Source: Omphiscola glabra (taxonomy: Eukaryota; Mollusca; Gastropoda; Lymnaeidae). Taken from it: a stretch of DNA of 64,000 nt. The DNA lies in the NCBI GenBank assembly GCA_964017045.1, contig OZ024802.1, positions 8,303,553 through 8,367,552 of the forward strand. Direction: 5' to 3'. Below the pieces are notes generated by a model. The model worked only from the letters and a program-made list of their open reading frames with translations, did no database searches and was not told where the DNA came from. The translations under genes were made by a program, and so were the position numbers. Of the stretch, positions 25,118 through 37,510 are shown piece after piece. Positions within the stretch are counted from its first letter, which is position 1, and each line of letters opens with the position of its first letter.

Positions 25118-25422
25118 TATTTGAACAGTATGAACAATTATCCTACGGTGGGCAGTATGAACGATTATCCTACGGTGGACAGTATGAACAATTAGCCAAC
25201 CGTGGACAGTATGAACAATTAGCCAACCGTGGACAGTATGAACAATTAGCCTGACATGGGCAGTATGAACAATTAGCCTACAGTAGGCAGTAAGAACAAT
25301 TAGCCTACAGTAGGCAGTAAGAACAATTAGTCTACCGTGGGCACTATGAACAATTAGCCTAACGTAGGCAGTATGAACAAGTAGCCTAACGTAGACAGTA
25401 TGAACAATTAGTCTACCATGTC
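25118..25422. repeat. 27-bp minisatellite, ~11 copies
   Basis: CAGTATGAACAATTAGCCTA followed by CNGTNGG, with several point variants. Confidence 0.9.
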
Positions 25423-25811
25423 TGTGGCAGGTATAATGGTAGTGATGGAGATGGTATGCCTATGTTAGGTATGATTGCAGTGATGGGGGTGGTATGTCTA
25501 TGGTAGGGACCAGGGGTAGCTGTAAATCACCCGTGATATTAATAATGTAGTTCCCGTGGTTTGCCATCAGATGACAGCCAGGTGGACGTTTTCTGGAACC
25601 TAGCGTCTGACCAATAAATCGATGGTAATATTAAAGAACCGACTGCTTGCCTGATAATCTCGTAAAGTCTTCCTCAATTAATTTGTGAAGGCAGACATTT
25701 GCAATGTCACTGGCTTTTCTTAAAGCTGACATAATGAGATCGCCCCCCCCCCCCCCCTAAAAAAAAAAAGAAAATTAATAATCAGTGGATGTTTTATTCA
25801 AGACATTAATG

Positions 25812-25980
25812 TGAAATAACCTTGGACGGCAACTGGGACTCGTTAACCTTTGACGGCAACTGGGACTCGTTAACCTTGGACGGCAACTCATCTAAGAGAT
25901 GAGACTCGTTAACCTTGGACAAAAATTCATCTAAGAGATGAGACTCGTTAACCTTGGACGGCAACTCATCTAAGAGATGG
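25812..25980. repeat. Compound tandem repeat (GTTAACCTTGGACGGCAACT units)
   Basis: Two short units (about 34 bp) are followed by longer ones (about 54 bp) that have gained CATCTAAGAGATGAGACTC. The insert CATCTAAGAGATG is an almost perfect hairpin. Array growth happened after the insert arose. Confidence 0.8.
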
Positions 25981-26074
25981 AAACTCTGAATTCAAACCCG
26001 GAGATAGAGTCCCGTAGGCGGATACTATTGGTACAATGAAACATGCCGACAACTCCTGCGACGCCACCGGTGCC

Positions 26075-26226
26075 AAGCTGTATCATCCACATGATGTTCT
26101 CTTGGGGGCATCCAGCGGCGTGGGGAGAGGCGATTTGCTGTTGGGAACCAGCTTATAATCCTAGAAGAATAATCCCAGGACGCGTGGATTTCGACCTGCG
26201 AATTTTGATGGACGGAGGCCAGCAAC
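26075..26226. repeat. Dispersed repeat, copy B
   Basis: This is a second, longer copy of the repeat at 1-127, with the shared blocks in the same order and orientation. It follows directly after a block of GACGGCAACT minisatellite units (25812-25980), so the element's own sequence may extend left to about 25980. It ends in an A-rich run (26225-26238), as retroposed sequences often do. No intact open frame is seen. Confidence 0.7.
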
Positions 26227-26910
26227 AAAAAAAAAAAATTAACTTTAAAAAAGTGAAATAAAGTAATGTTTGTCATATTTTGTTCCAATCCTGTAATCTA
26301 ACGAATGCAGAATTCGGACATGTTATATATAGCAAATGTTTTCTTTCTGAACATTTTATTTTTGTACCGCTGTACTAGGGTGTGAGGGGAGCGACTACCC
26401 ATCAGACTTAATGTGGCTAGTGAACAACTTCCCACCATTCTGTTTCATTTCTGTTTGGTACGGGGTAATGGAATACATAATGGAATACGGTATTCACCGC
26501 GGAGATTTTTATGTCCATCGACCAGTGACCAGAGAATAACACGGTTTTCAAGGTGAAGGTCGCGGTGGGGGGGCGGGGGAAGAGATTGTAACTGTGATAA
26601 CAGTGTCATGAATAGAGACTAGACTTTAGACGTCCACGCGTTTCAACAAAGACGGTGACTTGCTTTTTTAGTCGTTTTTATGTAACAGGGGCGTAAGCCA
26701 TGACGGAGTGAGACATTTTGAGGCCCCTAATTAGGCACTTGTACATTATGCATTGAACTTACTTCCAAGGTCACATCAATCTTAAACAGAGTTAACCTAT
26801 GTAGCGCTGCCCCCCTTCCCCCACCCCCTCACAAAAAAGGGGTACGTGCCTTTGTTTTCTTTTGTTTTTACCTCAATCTGGCACTTGGTGTACGTCAAGG
26901 CTGGTCGAGG

Positions 26911-27050
26911 CAGTGGCGCAGCTAGGGTTAGTGTCATCCTGGGTGGGTCGAGAAATTTTCTTTCCCCCTTCAACGAAAAAAATTCTGCAGTTGGCCGAAA
27001 ATATCACCCCTTCCGCACACCCCCCCCCCCCCTTTTTTATGATAAAAATA
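26911..27050 (+). mobile_element. Fragment of a CAGTGGCG-ended MITE
   Basis: It starts CAGTGGCGCAGCTAGGGTTA. Its body (AAATTTT, AACGAAAAA, CTGCAG) matches in order the reverse complement of 52300-52399. The right end is obscured by a poly-C run. Confidence 0.6.
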
Positions 27051-27139
27051 CATTTCCCATGTCATGATACTTTAAAAATATCGTTTCTTACACATTTCCC
27101 ACTATTTTTTTCATCTTTTTTTTTTTTTTACATCTAATA

Positions 27140-27539
27140 GTTTTCTGTTTATTTAGTATTAATGCGTTCAGAGATATTTTGTTTTATGGCCCAGAAACTA
27201 AGTCTGTCAGGAAACTTAACTTACTAAAAAAAGGGGGTGGGGGGCTGGTGGTTGGGTCGTCGTATAATGGAAAATAATACCCAGTTCTAGAAAGGATTTT
27301 TCCCCGATGCTTAAATTCAATGCTCTGCAATAATTTATATTACCCTATGGAATAAATTAAATCCCAATTAGTTGTTTATGAAGTAAATGAGCCCTATGAC
27401 GTCATAGAGTTGATGGTTCCATAACGCCTTGTTTAAAAATGCTATAATTCTAACATTATCTATTGAAGCATTCGGGCCACTAACACAGATAGGTCAAGCA
27501 TCAATGATTGTATTATAAGGATTATAACTGTTTATTATT
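27140..27539. other. No gene recognised
   Basis: Unique AT-rich DNA with one G-run near 27233. Nothing supported. Confidence 0.5.
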
Positions 27540-27750
27540 TAGCAGATCAAACATAATATTTAATAGATCAAACATACTATTCAATAGATCAAACATACTA
27601 GTCAATAGATCAAACATATTATTCAATAGGTCAAAATACTGTTCAATAGATAAAACATGGTTTTCAATAGACCAAACATGCTATTCAATAGATGAAACAT
27701 GATATTCAATAGATCAAACATACTTTTCAATAAATCAAAAATACTACTCA
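27540..27750. repeat. 21-bp minisatellite, ~10 copies
   Basis: AATAGATCAAACATACTATTC with many point variants. Confidence 0.88.
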
Positions 27751-28185
27751 ATTTATCATTGATGGTCAGATCAAATGAATTTTTTTTTAAAAATAAATAT
27801 TTCAAATTGCATCTATCACTAAACCATTTTAAAGTTCTATAAGTCTATCATTTCACCAACTTGCAACAAATGCACAGCATGCTCATCTAAACCCGGAGAC
27901 AACCACAGACAATTTTAAGTTTCCAAAATAATACCTTCCACAACAATCCGATCACATGATCACAAGCCTCTAACCGAAGATCACGTTGTTTATCTAAAAA
28001 TAACAGAAAATCGAAGCCGACTCAACACGGGAGACGTTAGCTTGGAGGTTAGTCGGAAACGGCTGCAATAAAAATCGCTGGATAAACAAAAATCATAAGG
28101 AAAGGAATTGTTGCATTAAAAAAAAAAATTCATCATGAAATATTTTAAAGTAAAAGAAAGGAGAACAAAATTAAGCACTTGGGTA

Positions 28186-28336
28186 CACGTGTTTCTGTTC
28201 ATATTGTGGGACACGTGCTTTTGTTCATTTGGTGGTACACGTGCTTTTGTTCATTTTGTGGTACACGTGCTTCTGTTCATTTTGTGGTACACGTGCTTTT
28301 GTTCATTTTGTGGTACACGTGCTTCTGTTCATTTTT
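28186..28336. repeat. 26-bp minisatellite, ~6 copies
   Basis: The unit contains ACACGTGCTTTTGTTCATTT followed by TGTGGT. Each unit carries the palindrome CACGTG. Confidence 0.9.
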
Positions 28337-28437
28337 TGAGAAATGCGAAGTTAACAGAGGATGAACTCAGGGACTTCATTTGAGTATGAGTAGGGCCTCC
28401 TCCCGTGTACTGTGGCGACTCCATTAATAATCCGCTC

Positions 28438-28514
28438 AACAAGTCGGCCAAGATTTCGCTTTGCCCCCCCCCCCCAAACCACTATTCTGAAAAAATCTGA
28501 AATGACGGCCCTGG
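28438..28514 (-). mobile_element. Possible MITE end (CAGGGCCGTCATTTCAG)
   Basis: The minus strand starts CAGGGCCGTCATTTCAGATT. A similar start, CAGGGGCGTCATTTCAGGTT, occurs on the plus strand at about 40564. This may be a shared terminal sequence; the element extents are unknown. Confidence 0.4.
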
Positions 28515-29059
28515 ATGAGCCGTCATAAATAAACAGATTAGTTTAAGAACTGAATGGTTTAGTATGTATAAATATATTGGACGTTTGAAAGAAAGACACA
28601 ACGCTGACCAGATGACCTTAATGAAGGCCCTGTTCGCTAAGCGATTTCCTCCGCTTTCAATCGAGTTGTCGTACATTGCTATGCCAAGGGGCGATGACTG
28701 CGACAAGACGAAAGGGGAGACGATCGGATTCTCGGTGCCCGTGTAACGACAAGGTAATGGGAGGTAATTGAATCCCCGGGGCTGAGTAATTATAGCCTTG
28801 CTCATTACAATCCTTGTGGTTTGGCTGTTAAACTTATAGGGTAGTGGTCGCTGTGGCTGTGAGTTGGGGAGCCCAACGTACAGGTTAGTCGTTGCTGAGG
28901 TGGTGAGTTGGTGGTCAAACTTAAAGAGTAGTTGTTGATCAAGGGGTGATTTGGGACGTATGTGGTGAGTTGGGACGTAGGTTGTGAGTTTGGACGTATA
29001 AAGTGGTGTCGCTGAAGACGCCATTTTGGGTGGGGGGGGGGCGACGGCGCTATTTGTAA

Positions 29060-30420
29060 AAGGGGGGGGGGAATATTATAATGAAGGATTGTTGCACAAA
29101 TTAAATAGTGCGATACGCAAATAGAAGTTTACATTTAACACGTTTTCAGAAGAAGTAATGAAAATCTTGCTACCTGCAAGCCAAAGTCCTAACGCTATTG
29201 CACGTCAGAAATATCGGATGTTTTCATAAAAGTAATATTTTAGACTTAAGCTTATAAACTTTCACAATTCTCTCTATTTTTATACATAAACAATTTATAA
29301 AATTCATAATTTAGGAAAAAATTGTAAGAATAAAAAAGGAACGCGATTCTATAGTCTGATAATGCAACGCTGTTTTAAAAGTTGTCCCTCTTAGCGTTAG
29401 TTTGCAGACAAACATTTCAAGGGAATTGTGTCGTTATAATTTTAAGAAAAAAGAAAAGTGTTTCCTGGATCTGTTATATTTCTACTAACTTGCATCCATC
29501 ATATCCACACATTCTTCTGTTAGGATGGACCCCAGGTATGCGATTCTTTTCTCGTGAATGTATAGACAAAAGGAAATTCGACAGTACGCGCTCTTTTCAA
29601 GACACAAAAATAACAACTCAATTTAAAGAAAAAAGAATTACTTTAAAGTCTGAGAATATTGAACCGACTCCGGAGTTCAGTTGTCAAAATGCAACAATTG
29701 AATGATTATGTACCAAGATTCCCGAGCCCATTACTTACATGGACCTTGCAGAGCAATCAATAGACGAGTCGGTTTTCGAGCACAAGTGCTCTGTAATAAG
29801 CGGAAGAAGAAAAAATCGAAGCTGGGCGATCTCGACCGACAAAGTGAATTCTGACATTTTAAAACAAAAATAAATGTTCGGATTAAAATAATTGTAATCT
29901 CTATAAACAAAAACAGCACCAACAAAAGGAAATTAAAAATGGTTCACTTAACTTTAAAATGTCTGAATGTTTGTTTAGATTTTTTAAAAATATTTTTTTC
30001 AAAATATCTTTACAATGTCAAAAAACGATAACTTAACATGAAAAGTGTTAAAAATGTTACTTCTTAAAGCTAGTCTCTATTTCATATCGTATGTTCCCCT
30101 GTCCTGTCTGCTGAGGAAGACTCTTAGCCGAAACGCTCTTATCGTATCGTCCTGTCTTTCAATTCCAGCTTCCACATACCTTGTTCTAATATTTCCTTCT
30201 TATTAGGAACAGTACTTTTAATTTTAGTTGGAATGCACAAATAACAGAGAGTAATAATTTATGAATAAATGAAAATCATTGACTGTGATGCTGGCAAAGG
30301 GGCGCTGTAAAAATCGTTTTCTTTACTCTACCAAATCATGTGTTCCTACAATTATAACGGTTGATTATCATACTCCAAATGTCGCATAAGAGATGGAATT
30401 GGTGGGCCGTCGAGCGTGAG
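29060..30420. other. No gene recognised
   Basis: AT-rich unique DNA. A plus frame 29382-29705 (107 codons) has no recognisable similarity. A short motif at 30108-30137 is discussed among the findings. Confidence 0.5.
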
Positions 30421-30965
30421 CTCTTAATGCCCCCCCCCCCCGGCGCTCCCCCACACAAACCAGAGCACTGAAGGACTTAACCCGACTCCAGCCCGTGCGG
30501 GAGGGCGCCGGGAACCTCCCCCTTGACCTAGAGGAGGCCCGGTCGACCGAGGACGCTGCGTTTAAAGCGTCCGCAGTTAACTCTCTGTGGGTCAGGACGG
30601 CTTTGCTTCCACTCCGGTGGTTTGGTGTTGCGTTACCAACCCCCACCGCCCAGGGAGTCTTTCGGTCGGGACGTTGGTAGTGGCGGGACGAAACGGTTGC
30701 CTAGGGGCGGCTTTCTCACGGCCGCGTAGTTAAAATCATCGGCATGGGTTTTGAGGGCCACCCAAGCCTCATACCCATTAACAGCAACTAGTAATCATGT
30801 TAGTGGCAGCTCCCGTTGCGTTGGGAGTCATGCGTTTGGCCGGGGTTTTTTAGCTTCGGGTGAACAAGTCCCCCCTACTAGTCTGCCACGCCGCGAAGAG
30901 GCAAAACCCCATGTGGACGCCCCCGAATTTCTTCGAGGACGCGGTCGCTTACGCAACCCAGTATT
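30421..30965. other. GC-rich anomalous block, unclassified
   Basis: About 545 bases of clearly higher GC than either flank, entered through a poly-C run (30430-30440). Overlapping short frames exist on both strands but none matches a family I know. Words such as CCAACCCCCACCGCC and GGTAGTGGCGGG could pair as a local stem. A remnant of a retrotransposon 5' region or of a transferred CpG-rich exon are both possible. Confidence 0.5.
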
Positions 30966-31355
30966 ATCATACAGACTTTGTCTTCATTATTCGGAATACT
31001 GGATTTGTTTTAAGTATTAGGGTTTTCCAATCGGTTTGAGTAGGATCAATAAAACTATCCAATTTACCAATTTTTGTTTTAATCCAAAATTGTAGCCAGA
31101 TATCGGCCAATGTTTTGAAATATTAAAAAGTAAGTATGAGCCGAGACGCATTTCAAAACAACACACACATACTTCAAGTCCATTTTAAAATTTAAAAAAG
31201 AAATAAAAATGAAAAAAAAAAAAACAATTCAGCTGTGAAAAGAAAAAGTAACTGATGTTGCAAAATGTCAAGGCTTCGTTTTCGAAATATTTCTAAGATT
31301 TATCCCCCCCTGTGATTTGTCTTCGGATACGTTAACCCCGGCTTTTCTGACGTGG

Positions 31356-31850
31356 CTCCAGTGCTCTGTAGCAGCTGTTCTGTGGGCTTTCAAGTTGTAT
31401 GTTGTCTCCAGTGCTCTGTAGCAGCTGTTCTGTTGGCTTTCAAGTTGTATGTTGTCTCCAGTGCTCTGTAGCAGCTGTTTTGTTGGCTTTCAAGTTGTAT
31501 GTTGTCTCCAGTGCTCTGCAGCAGCTGTTCTGTTGGCTTTCAAGTTGTATGTTGTCTCCAGTGCTCTGTAGCAGCTGTTCTGTTGGCTTTCAAGTTGTAT
31601 GTTGTCTCCAGTGCTCTGTAGCAACTGTTCTGTGGGCTTTCAAGTTGTATGTTGTCTCCAGTGCTCTGTAGCAGCTGTTTTGCTGGCTTTCAAGTTGTAT
31701 GTTGTCTCCAGTGCCCTGTAGCAGCTGTTCTGTTGGCTTTTAAGTTGTATGTTGTCTCCAGTGCTCTGTAGCAGCTGTTCTGTTGGCTTTCAAGTTGTAT
31801 GTTGTCTCCAGTGCTCTGTAGCAGCTGTTCTGTTGGCTTTCAAGTTGTAT
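31356..31850. repeat. 50-bp minisatellite, ~10 copies
   Basis: The unit contains CAGTGCTCTGTAGCAGCTGT and TTGGCTTTCAAGTTGTATGT. Exact 50-bp spacing, few variants. Confidence 0.93.
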
Positions 31851-31859
31851 GGAGCCTTT

Positions 31860-32700
31860 GTTAAAGGAAGAACGCCACGATGTTCAGTTAATAGTTAAAT
31901 ACTGTTACAACAATGACTAAAACTCAACTGTGTTGTAATGATATATTATCTCCGGAGTCTTTGAGAATGTAACTTATTTACATAAATCAACACGAGGCCT
32001 TCCCATCTAACAACGTTCATAATCTTAAATTGTGTTGCTGTTTTTTATCCTAATCGAAGAGATTATTTTTTTCATTTCTCGAATGGTTTTGACATTTTCA
32101 GTGGTGTAATAAATTGCATTAAAATATTAGTACAATGCATTTTTTCGGTAGACCTGAACGACCCTCTGTTGAGATTACTTTAACTTGATAGGTTCGATGC
32201 TATGTTGAGAACCTCTGAAAACCTCCGAGCCACGAATTCTCCCGAAACAGCTCATGTGATTGAGTTAGTCATGAGCGTTTTATCGAGTTCTCCACGTTTA
32301 GACGAGTGGGACAGAAGTGTGTGCACGGAAGTAAACATGGATACTGCCAACTACTTTGTGGCGTAATGGGGATAAGGGAATCAAGATGAAAGTGAGATGT
32401 CTCTTTACTCCAATACGGCGTTAATACAATGTTGAGGTAGGATTTCTTTTTTTTTTTTATCAGAGCTGAAACTTCCGGTGGTCACACTGTGTATTCGGCC
32501 AGGGCAAATAATCCTCTACGTGGGGACAGAACTATTTGTCCATGTCTTGGCTGACTGCTGCTATTTATTTAGAAACTGTCATTGCCGTAAACAGTTTGAC
32601 TAACGTAAAAGTGTCATTGCTGCCAGAAGTGTCCCAGCAATATGAAGCGTCACTCATATAGAACGGTTCAGAAGGGGAAAATATTTTCAATGCTGTAGTA
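31860..32700. other. No gene recognised
   Basis: Unique sequence with one T-run near 32448. Nothing supported. Confidence 0.5.
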
Positions 32701-32714
32701 AGTGTCATTGCTGT

Positions 32715-33505
32715 AGAAAGTGTCACAGGGATAGAGGCTGACACAGGTGTAGACGCTGACACAGGTGTAGACGCTGACACAGCTGTAGATGCTGACACAG
32801 GTGTAGACCCTGGCACAGGTGTAGACGCTGACACAGGTGTAGATGCTGACACAGGTGTAGACGTTGACACAGGTGTAGACGCTGGCACAGGTGTGGACGT
32901 TGACACAGGTGTGGACGCTGACACAGCTGTAGATGCTGACACAGGTGTAGACCCTGGCACAGGTGTAGATGCTGACACAGGTGTAGATGATGACACAGGT
33001 GTAGACGTTGGCACAGGGGTAGACCCTGGCACAGGTGTAGATGCTGACACAGGTGTAGATGCTGACACAGGTGTAGACGTTGACACAGGTGTAGACGCTG
33101 ACACAGGTGTAGACGCTGCCACAGGTGTAGACGATGACACAGGTGTAGACGCTGGCACAAGTGTAGACGCTGGCACAGGTGTAGACGCTGGCACAGATAT
33201 AGACGCTGGCACAGGTGTAGACGCTGGCACAGGTTTAGACGTTGGCACAGGTGTAGACCCTGGCACAGGTGTAGATGCTGACACAGGTGTAGATGCTGAC
33301 ACAGGTGTAGACGTTGACACAGGTGTAGACGCTGACACAGGTGTAGACGCTGACAAAGGTTTAGACGCTGACACAGGTGTAGACGCTGGCACAGATATAG
33401 ACGCTGGCACAGATATAGACGCTGGCACAGGTGTAGACGCTGGCACAGGTGTAGACGCTGGCACAGGTGTAGACGCTGGCACAGATATAGACGCTGACAC
33501 ACATA
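32715..33505. repeat. 18-bp minisatellite, ~44 copies
   Basis: ACAGGTGTAGACGCTGAC with regular variants (GGC for GAC, GATATAGAC). Because 18 is a multiple of 3 and stops are absent, long frames stay open on both strands, including a 311-codon minus frame of Ser/Thr/Pro/Val repeats at 32565-33500. That frame resembles a mucin-like stalk by composition only. It has no signal peptide, and the plus strand is equally open, so I read it as non-coding. Confidence 0.93.
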
Positions 33506-33583
33506 TAATAACAGGAGATAATGACGTCGTATACTCAGGAGTGGAGTTCTGATACGTTTTCGTTCTAAAGAATATTTCCTTTA

Positions 33584-33657
33584 GGTTGTCCTGGCAAATG
33601 TCGGGTTGGTTGTCCTGGCAAATGTCGGGTTGGTTGTCCTGGCAAATGTTGGGTTGG
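33584..33657. repeat. 24-bp tandem repeat, 3 copies
   Basis: TGGTTGTCCTGGCAAATGTC repeats three times. Confidence 0.9.
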
Positions 33658-33659
33658 TT

Positions 33660-34740
33660 GATGTGGGGTGTATGTGATGTGTGGCAATATGTGTACTCCT
33701 GCTCTTAGCGATGTAAGGGCGGCACGAGTATGTTGTTATGTTTGATGGGGGGCGATGTTGATTTATTTCAATGAAAAACTTAAATACAATTCTAAGTGGT
33801 TTAGGATGGGTCAAAAGTGCAGTAATGAGAACCTTCTTTCATTAATTATTGGAATGATTTCTTCTTCTTTGTGTTTCTCCATTATAACCAGTGGAAGTGG
33901 AAGTGGAGTGGCTAAATTTGAGACGCCTGGTTATGTCCTAGATTTAACCCTTCATCCCTTAAGAAAGAATACAAAGCAACTCACCATTCCGAGATATTAA
34001 CAAGCCTCATATATTTATTATTCTCATAACAGCATTTTTTTAAACAAATAAATCCAATCCCATTCCTCCACTAATGACAGGTTCTCTTTCGCTCACAACG
34101 TGCCCACTTCTGGCAGCAGTTCCCAAACAAATGAACATCTAAAATCAAAGAACACTAAAAAGAAAGTTAAAAAAATAGCTAGCCACGGTAAACGATTTTG
34201 TATGTTTCATTAAATGCCAGGGGTTGTCTCTTTCATCCCACACCTGATCCAACCCGTCTCCCGTGCCTGCAACCTTCGGCATCAAATGGTGTCGTCTGTA
34301 ATCCTACTGTCGATTGCATGCTGCTTTTAGAAGTATAGTGATCTCCCCCTACAAGCGGACATAACGATGCTATATTCAGTTGGCATCAGCGGTTCTAAAA
34401 AAATGTAACTGTATTGAGAGCGTAGTTTTCAAAACTGAGTTGTTGCGAACTAATATATTGGCGCAAAGGCGATGTAAGTCGCAAATACAAATTTTCATTG
34501 TCTAAGAATTGTTCTCATACAGTGTTGTAAACATAAATTAAGCTACAGTGCTCATGTTTTTTTTCGTTTAAAAACGGTTTTCTGTTGTTGTTTTTTAACC
34601 AATAAGTTTTTTGTCAGTTAATTCATGGAAGAGTTTACTAATGAATGTGGTTCAAAGAAGAAAAATACATTTGAATACTTTGATGAGGTTAGCCTTATTA
34701 ATTCTGAAGAGATATATAATTAGTAGTGGTGGATCATCAA
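33660..34740. other. No gene recognised
   Basis: Unique AT-rich DNA; no feature supported. Confidence 0.5.
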
Positions 34741-34745
34741 GTAAA

Positions 34746-35160
34746 GGTTGAAGACTTTTGGGTGAGAGACTATTGGGCTAGAGACTATTGGGCTAGAGAC
34801 TATTGGGTTAGAGACTATTGGGTGAGAGACTATTGGGCTAGAGACTATTGGGCTAGAGACAATTGGGCTAGAGACTATTGGGTGAGAGACTATTGGGCTA
34901 GAGACTATTGGGTGAGAGACTATTGGGCTAGAGACTACTGGGCTAGAGACTATTGGGCTAGAGACTATTGGGTGAGAGACTATTGGGCTAGAGACTATTG
35001 GGTGAGAGACTATTGGGCTAGAGACTTTTGGGTGAGAGACTATTGGGCTAGAGACTATTGGGCTAGAGACTATTGGGTGAGAGACTATTGGGCTAGAGAC
35101 TATTGGATGAGAGACTAGTGGGTTAGAGACTAGTGGGTTAGAGACTAGTGGGCTAGAGAC
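34746..35160. repeat. 15-bp minisatellite, ~27 copies
   Basis: GACTATTGGGCTAGA alternates with GACTATTGGGTGAGA in runs. The 15-bp length keeps frames open on both strands (YWARD on plus, VSSPI on minus). Confidence 0.92.
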
Positions 35161-35667
35161 GAACCACTTTGCACACGATTCCCTGTCAATCGTTAACTTC
35201 CTGAGTTGTGGGGTTATCACCCTTGCCACCTATTTCACAACAAAACCAAGTGCATTTATCACGGCTAGAATGCGACAGTGCCTCTGGCGGCTAGAAATAG
35301 ATTTTGTTCGAGAAGAAGTTCACTTGTGTCATACAGAGGAACGAATGAGACTGCTGGCGTCTGGAATACGTAGTTGTGTAAGAATTGATGATAAAGTTAT
35401 TAAAGCTATTATATAATGTTACAAATGTTACATAATTTTTTTCCCATCATCTCTCATGGGTATAGAGTCGCATTTAGTCATCATGGTGTTAGATTTACAT
35501 TTTTATGGCTATAATTATAATTCTATAATCGAAAGACTTGGTGGTTTTTTTTTCAAATACCTTATTGCCAGATTTTGTGTCTCAGTATAAACACATGCAA
35601 TAGCCACACACACACCTTTTAACTATCAATACACTCTTGAACAACCCTCAAACACATACGCCACCAA
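35161..35667. other. No gene recognised
   Basis: Unique sequence; no feature supported. Confidence 0.5.
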
Positions 35668-36205
35668 AAAACGTTAGCCACCCACAGACCAGTCTACACC
35701 CACACATCCATTAGCCACCCACAGACCAGTCTACACCAACACATCCATTAGCCACCCACAGACCAGTCTACACCAACACATCCATTAGCCACCCACAGAC
35801 CAGTCTACACCCACACATCCATCAGCCACCCACAGATCAGTCTACACCCACACATCCATCAGCCACCCACAGACCAGTCTACACCCACACATCCATTAGC
35901 CACCCTGAGACCAGTCTACACCCACACATCCATTAGCCACCCACAGACCAGTCTAGACCCACACATCCATTAGCCACCCACAGACCAGTCTACACCCACA
36001 CATCCATTAGCCACCCACAGACCAGTCTGCACCCACACATCCATCAGCCACCCACAGACCAGTCTACACCCACACATCCATTAGCCACCCTGAGACCAGT
36101 CTACACCCACACATCCATTAGCCACCCACAGACCAGTCTACACCCACACATCCATTAGCCACCCACACACCAGTCTACACCCACACATCCATCAGCCACC
36201 CTCAC
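35668..36205. repeat. 37-bp minisatellite, ~14 copies
   Basis: The unit contains CACATCCATTAGCCACCCAC and AGACCAGTCTACACC. Variants CATCAG and CCTGAGACC recur at equal distance. Looser CACACCATTAGCCA echoes continue to about 36400. Confidence 0.92.
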
Positions 36206-36409
36206 TACCCGCTAGCCCCTCATACACAGTAAACACCCACACAAAGTTAGCAACCCACATGTCAGCATACACTCCACACACCATTAGCCATCGACACCAT
36301 AGTAATCACTAACACAACAGCAGCCACCCACACACCATTAGCCACTCACACACCAATAACAATCAACACAACAGCATCCACCCACTCCCTCGCCCACACA
36401 ACAGTATAA

Positions 36410-37510
36410 AGTACATGACAATAACGAGCTTCTTCCAATTAACCAAGACAGCTACTCACCACGAGACAGGAAACAGACCCAAACGCTCACGTGACAATGA
36501 AATAACAGGATGACAAAATATCGATATAGAGTACTTCCGCCATTTTGTCGCGCAATTATTTTATTTTATTTTTATAATCCATTTTGATTTGTATTTATTT
36601 ATTTTTGTGCTCCCAATCAAGGAAATAAAAAGTAAGCATTTTAAAACATTATGTGTTAAAATAAGACATACAAGAAAAGAAAGACACGTGTTATGTACAG
36701 TAAGACGGTTCTCATATTTAATCTGCAGCTTTACAATTTGGCTCGTTAGATGAACAGTGCGTAGTAAAGGACAAGACCGTGTACAAAGAAACAAAAGAAA
36801 CGAAAGCAAAGCTAGTGGTATTAACACTAATCAATTTAATTATAGTATTCATTTTGCATAGAAATACAAACTCAATATATATAGAAATAAAAACTATATT
36901 AACTTACTTAAGTGGAAAAAAGTATAATACTAGAAAGTAACAAACACACACTGAACAGCATAGAATGCCTTGTAGAGCTCCTGTAAGTCTGTTAAGTCTC
37001 GTAAATAAGTGCCGGTCACAGTCGACCGTCGTATTTATAGTGAGGTAGTCAGAACCCTCCATCACAGAAAGTCTAGAAATTCAATCGACAGAGAGTATTT
37101 TCTCCCTTATTTAGACTTTTCTGGAAGCGTCAATAAACTTTCCCAAAAAATGGCGATTTGGTGGGGGTGGGGCTAGAATTGGCAGCACATGTCACCAAGT
37201 AACAAAAACAAAGGGGCAGGTAAGGCTTGCATGTACGGCTCAAACTAGGTCAACACACGGGCTATAACAACAATGCTGACTAACTTTTTCTACTTTAACA
37301 TGTCATAGTTATGCAACCTTACACAGAGAAACATTTCTTTTTGGTTTCTTTCATTTTTAAACAAGATAAGATACATTCTGTAGAACTTTGTTGTTTTGGT
37401 TAGTTGTTTGTTTTTCATTGACCACCATCACTCTGAGATATAGCATAATACTTTCACATCAACCTCTTCTTCTTTCTCGGTTATAGAAAGAAATTGAACA
37501 TAACTCTGTG
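36410..37510. other. No gene recognised
   Basis: AT-rich. A minus frame 36561-36827 begins with a hydrophobic stretch but has no family I recognise and no splice context. Confidence 0.45.

Noticed and set aside
28482..29024. 180-codon minus frame
   Set aside because: It overlaps a poly-G region and loosely repeated GTGGTGAGTTGGGACGTA-type sequence. The peptide is Ser/Thr/Leu-rich without a domain, and no splice context is seen.
34720..35229. Minus frame of VSSPIVSHPI repeats and plus frame of YWARD repeats
   Set aside because: A 15-bp array open on both strands, without any non-repetitive domain.
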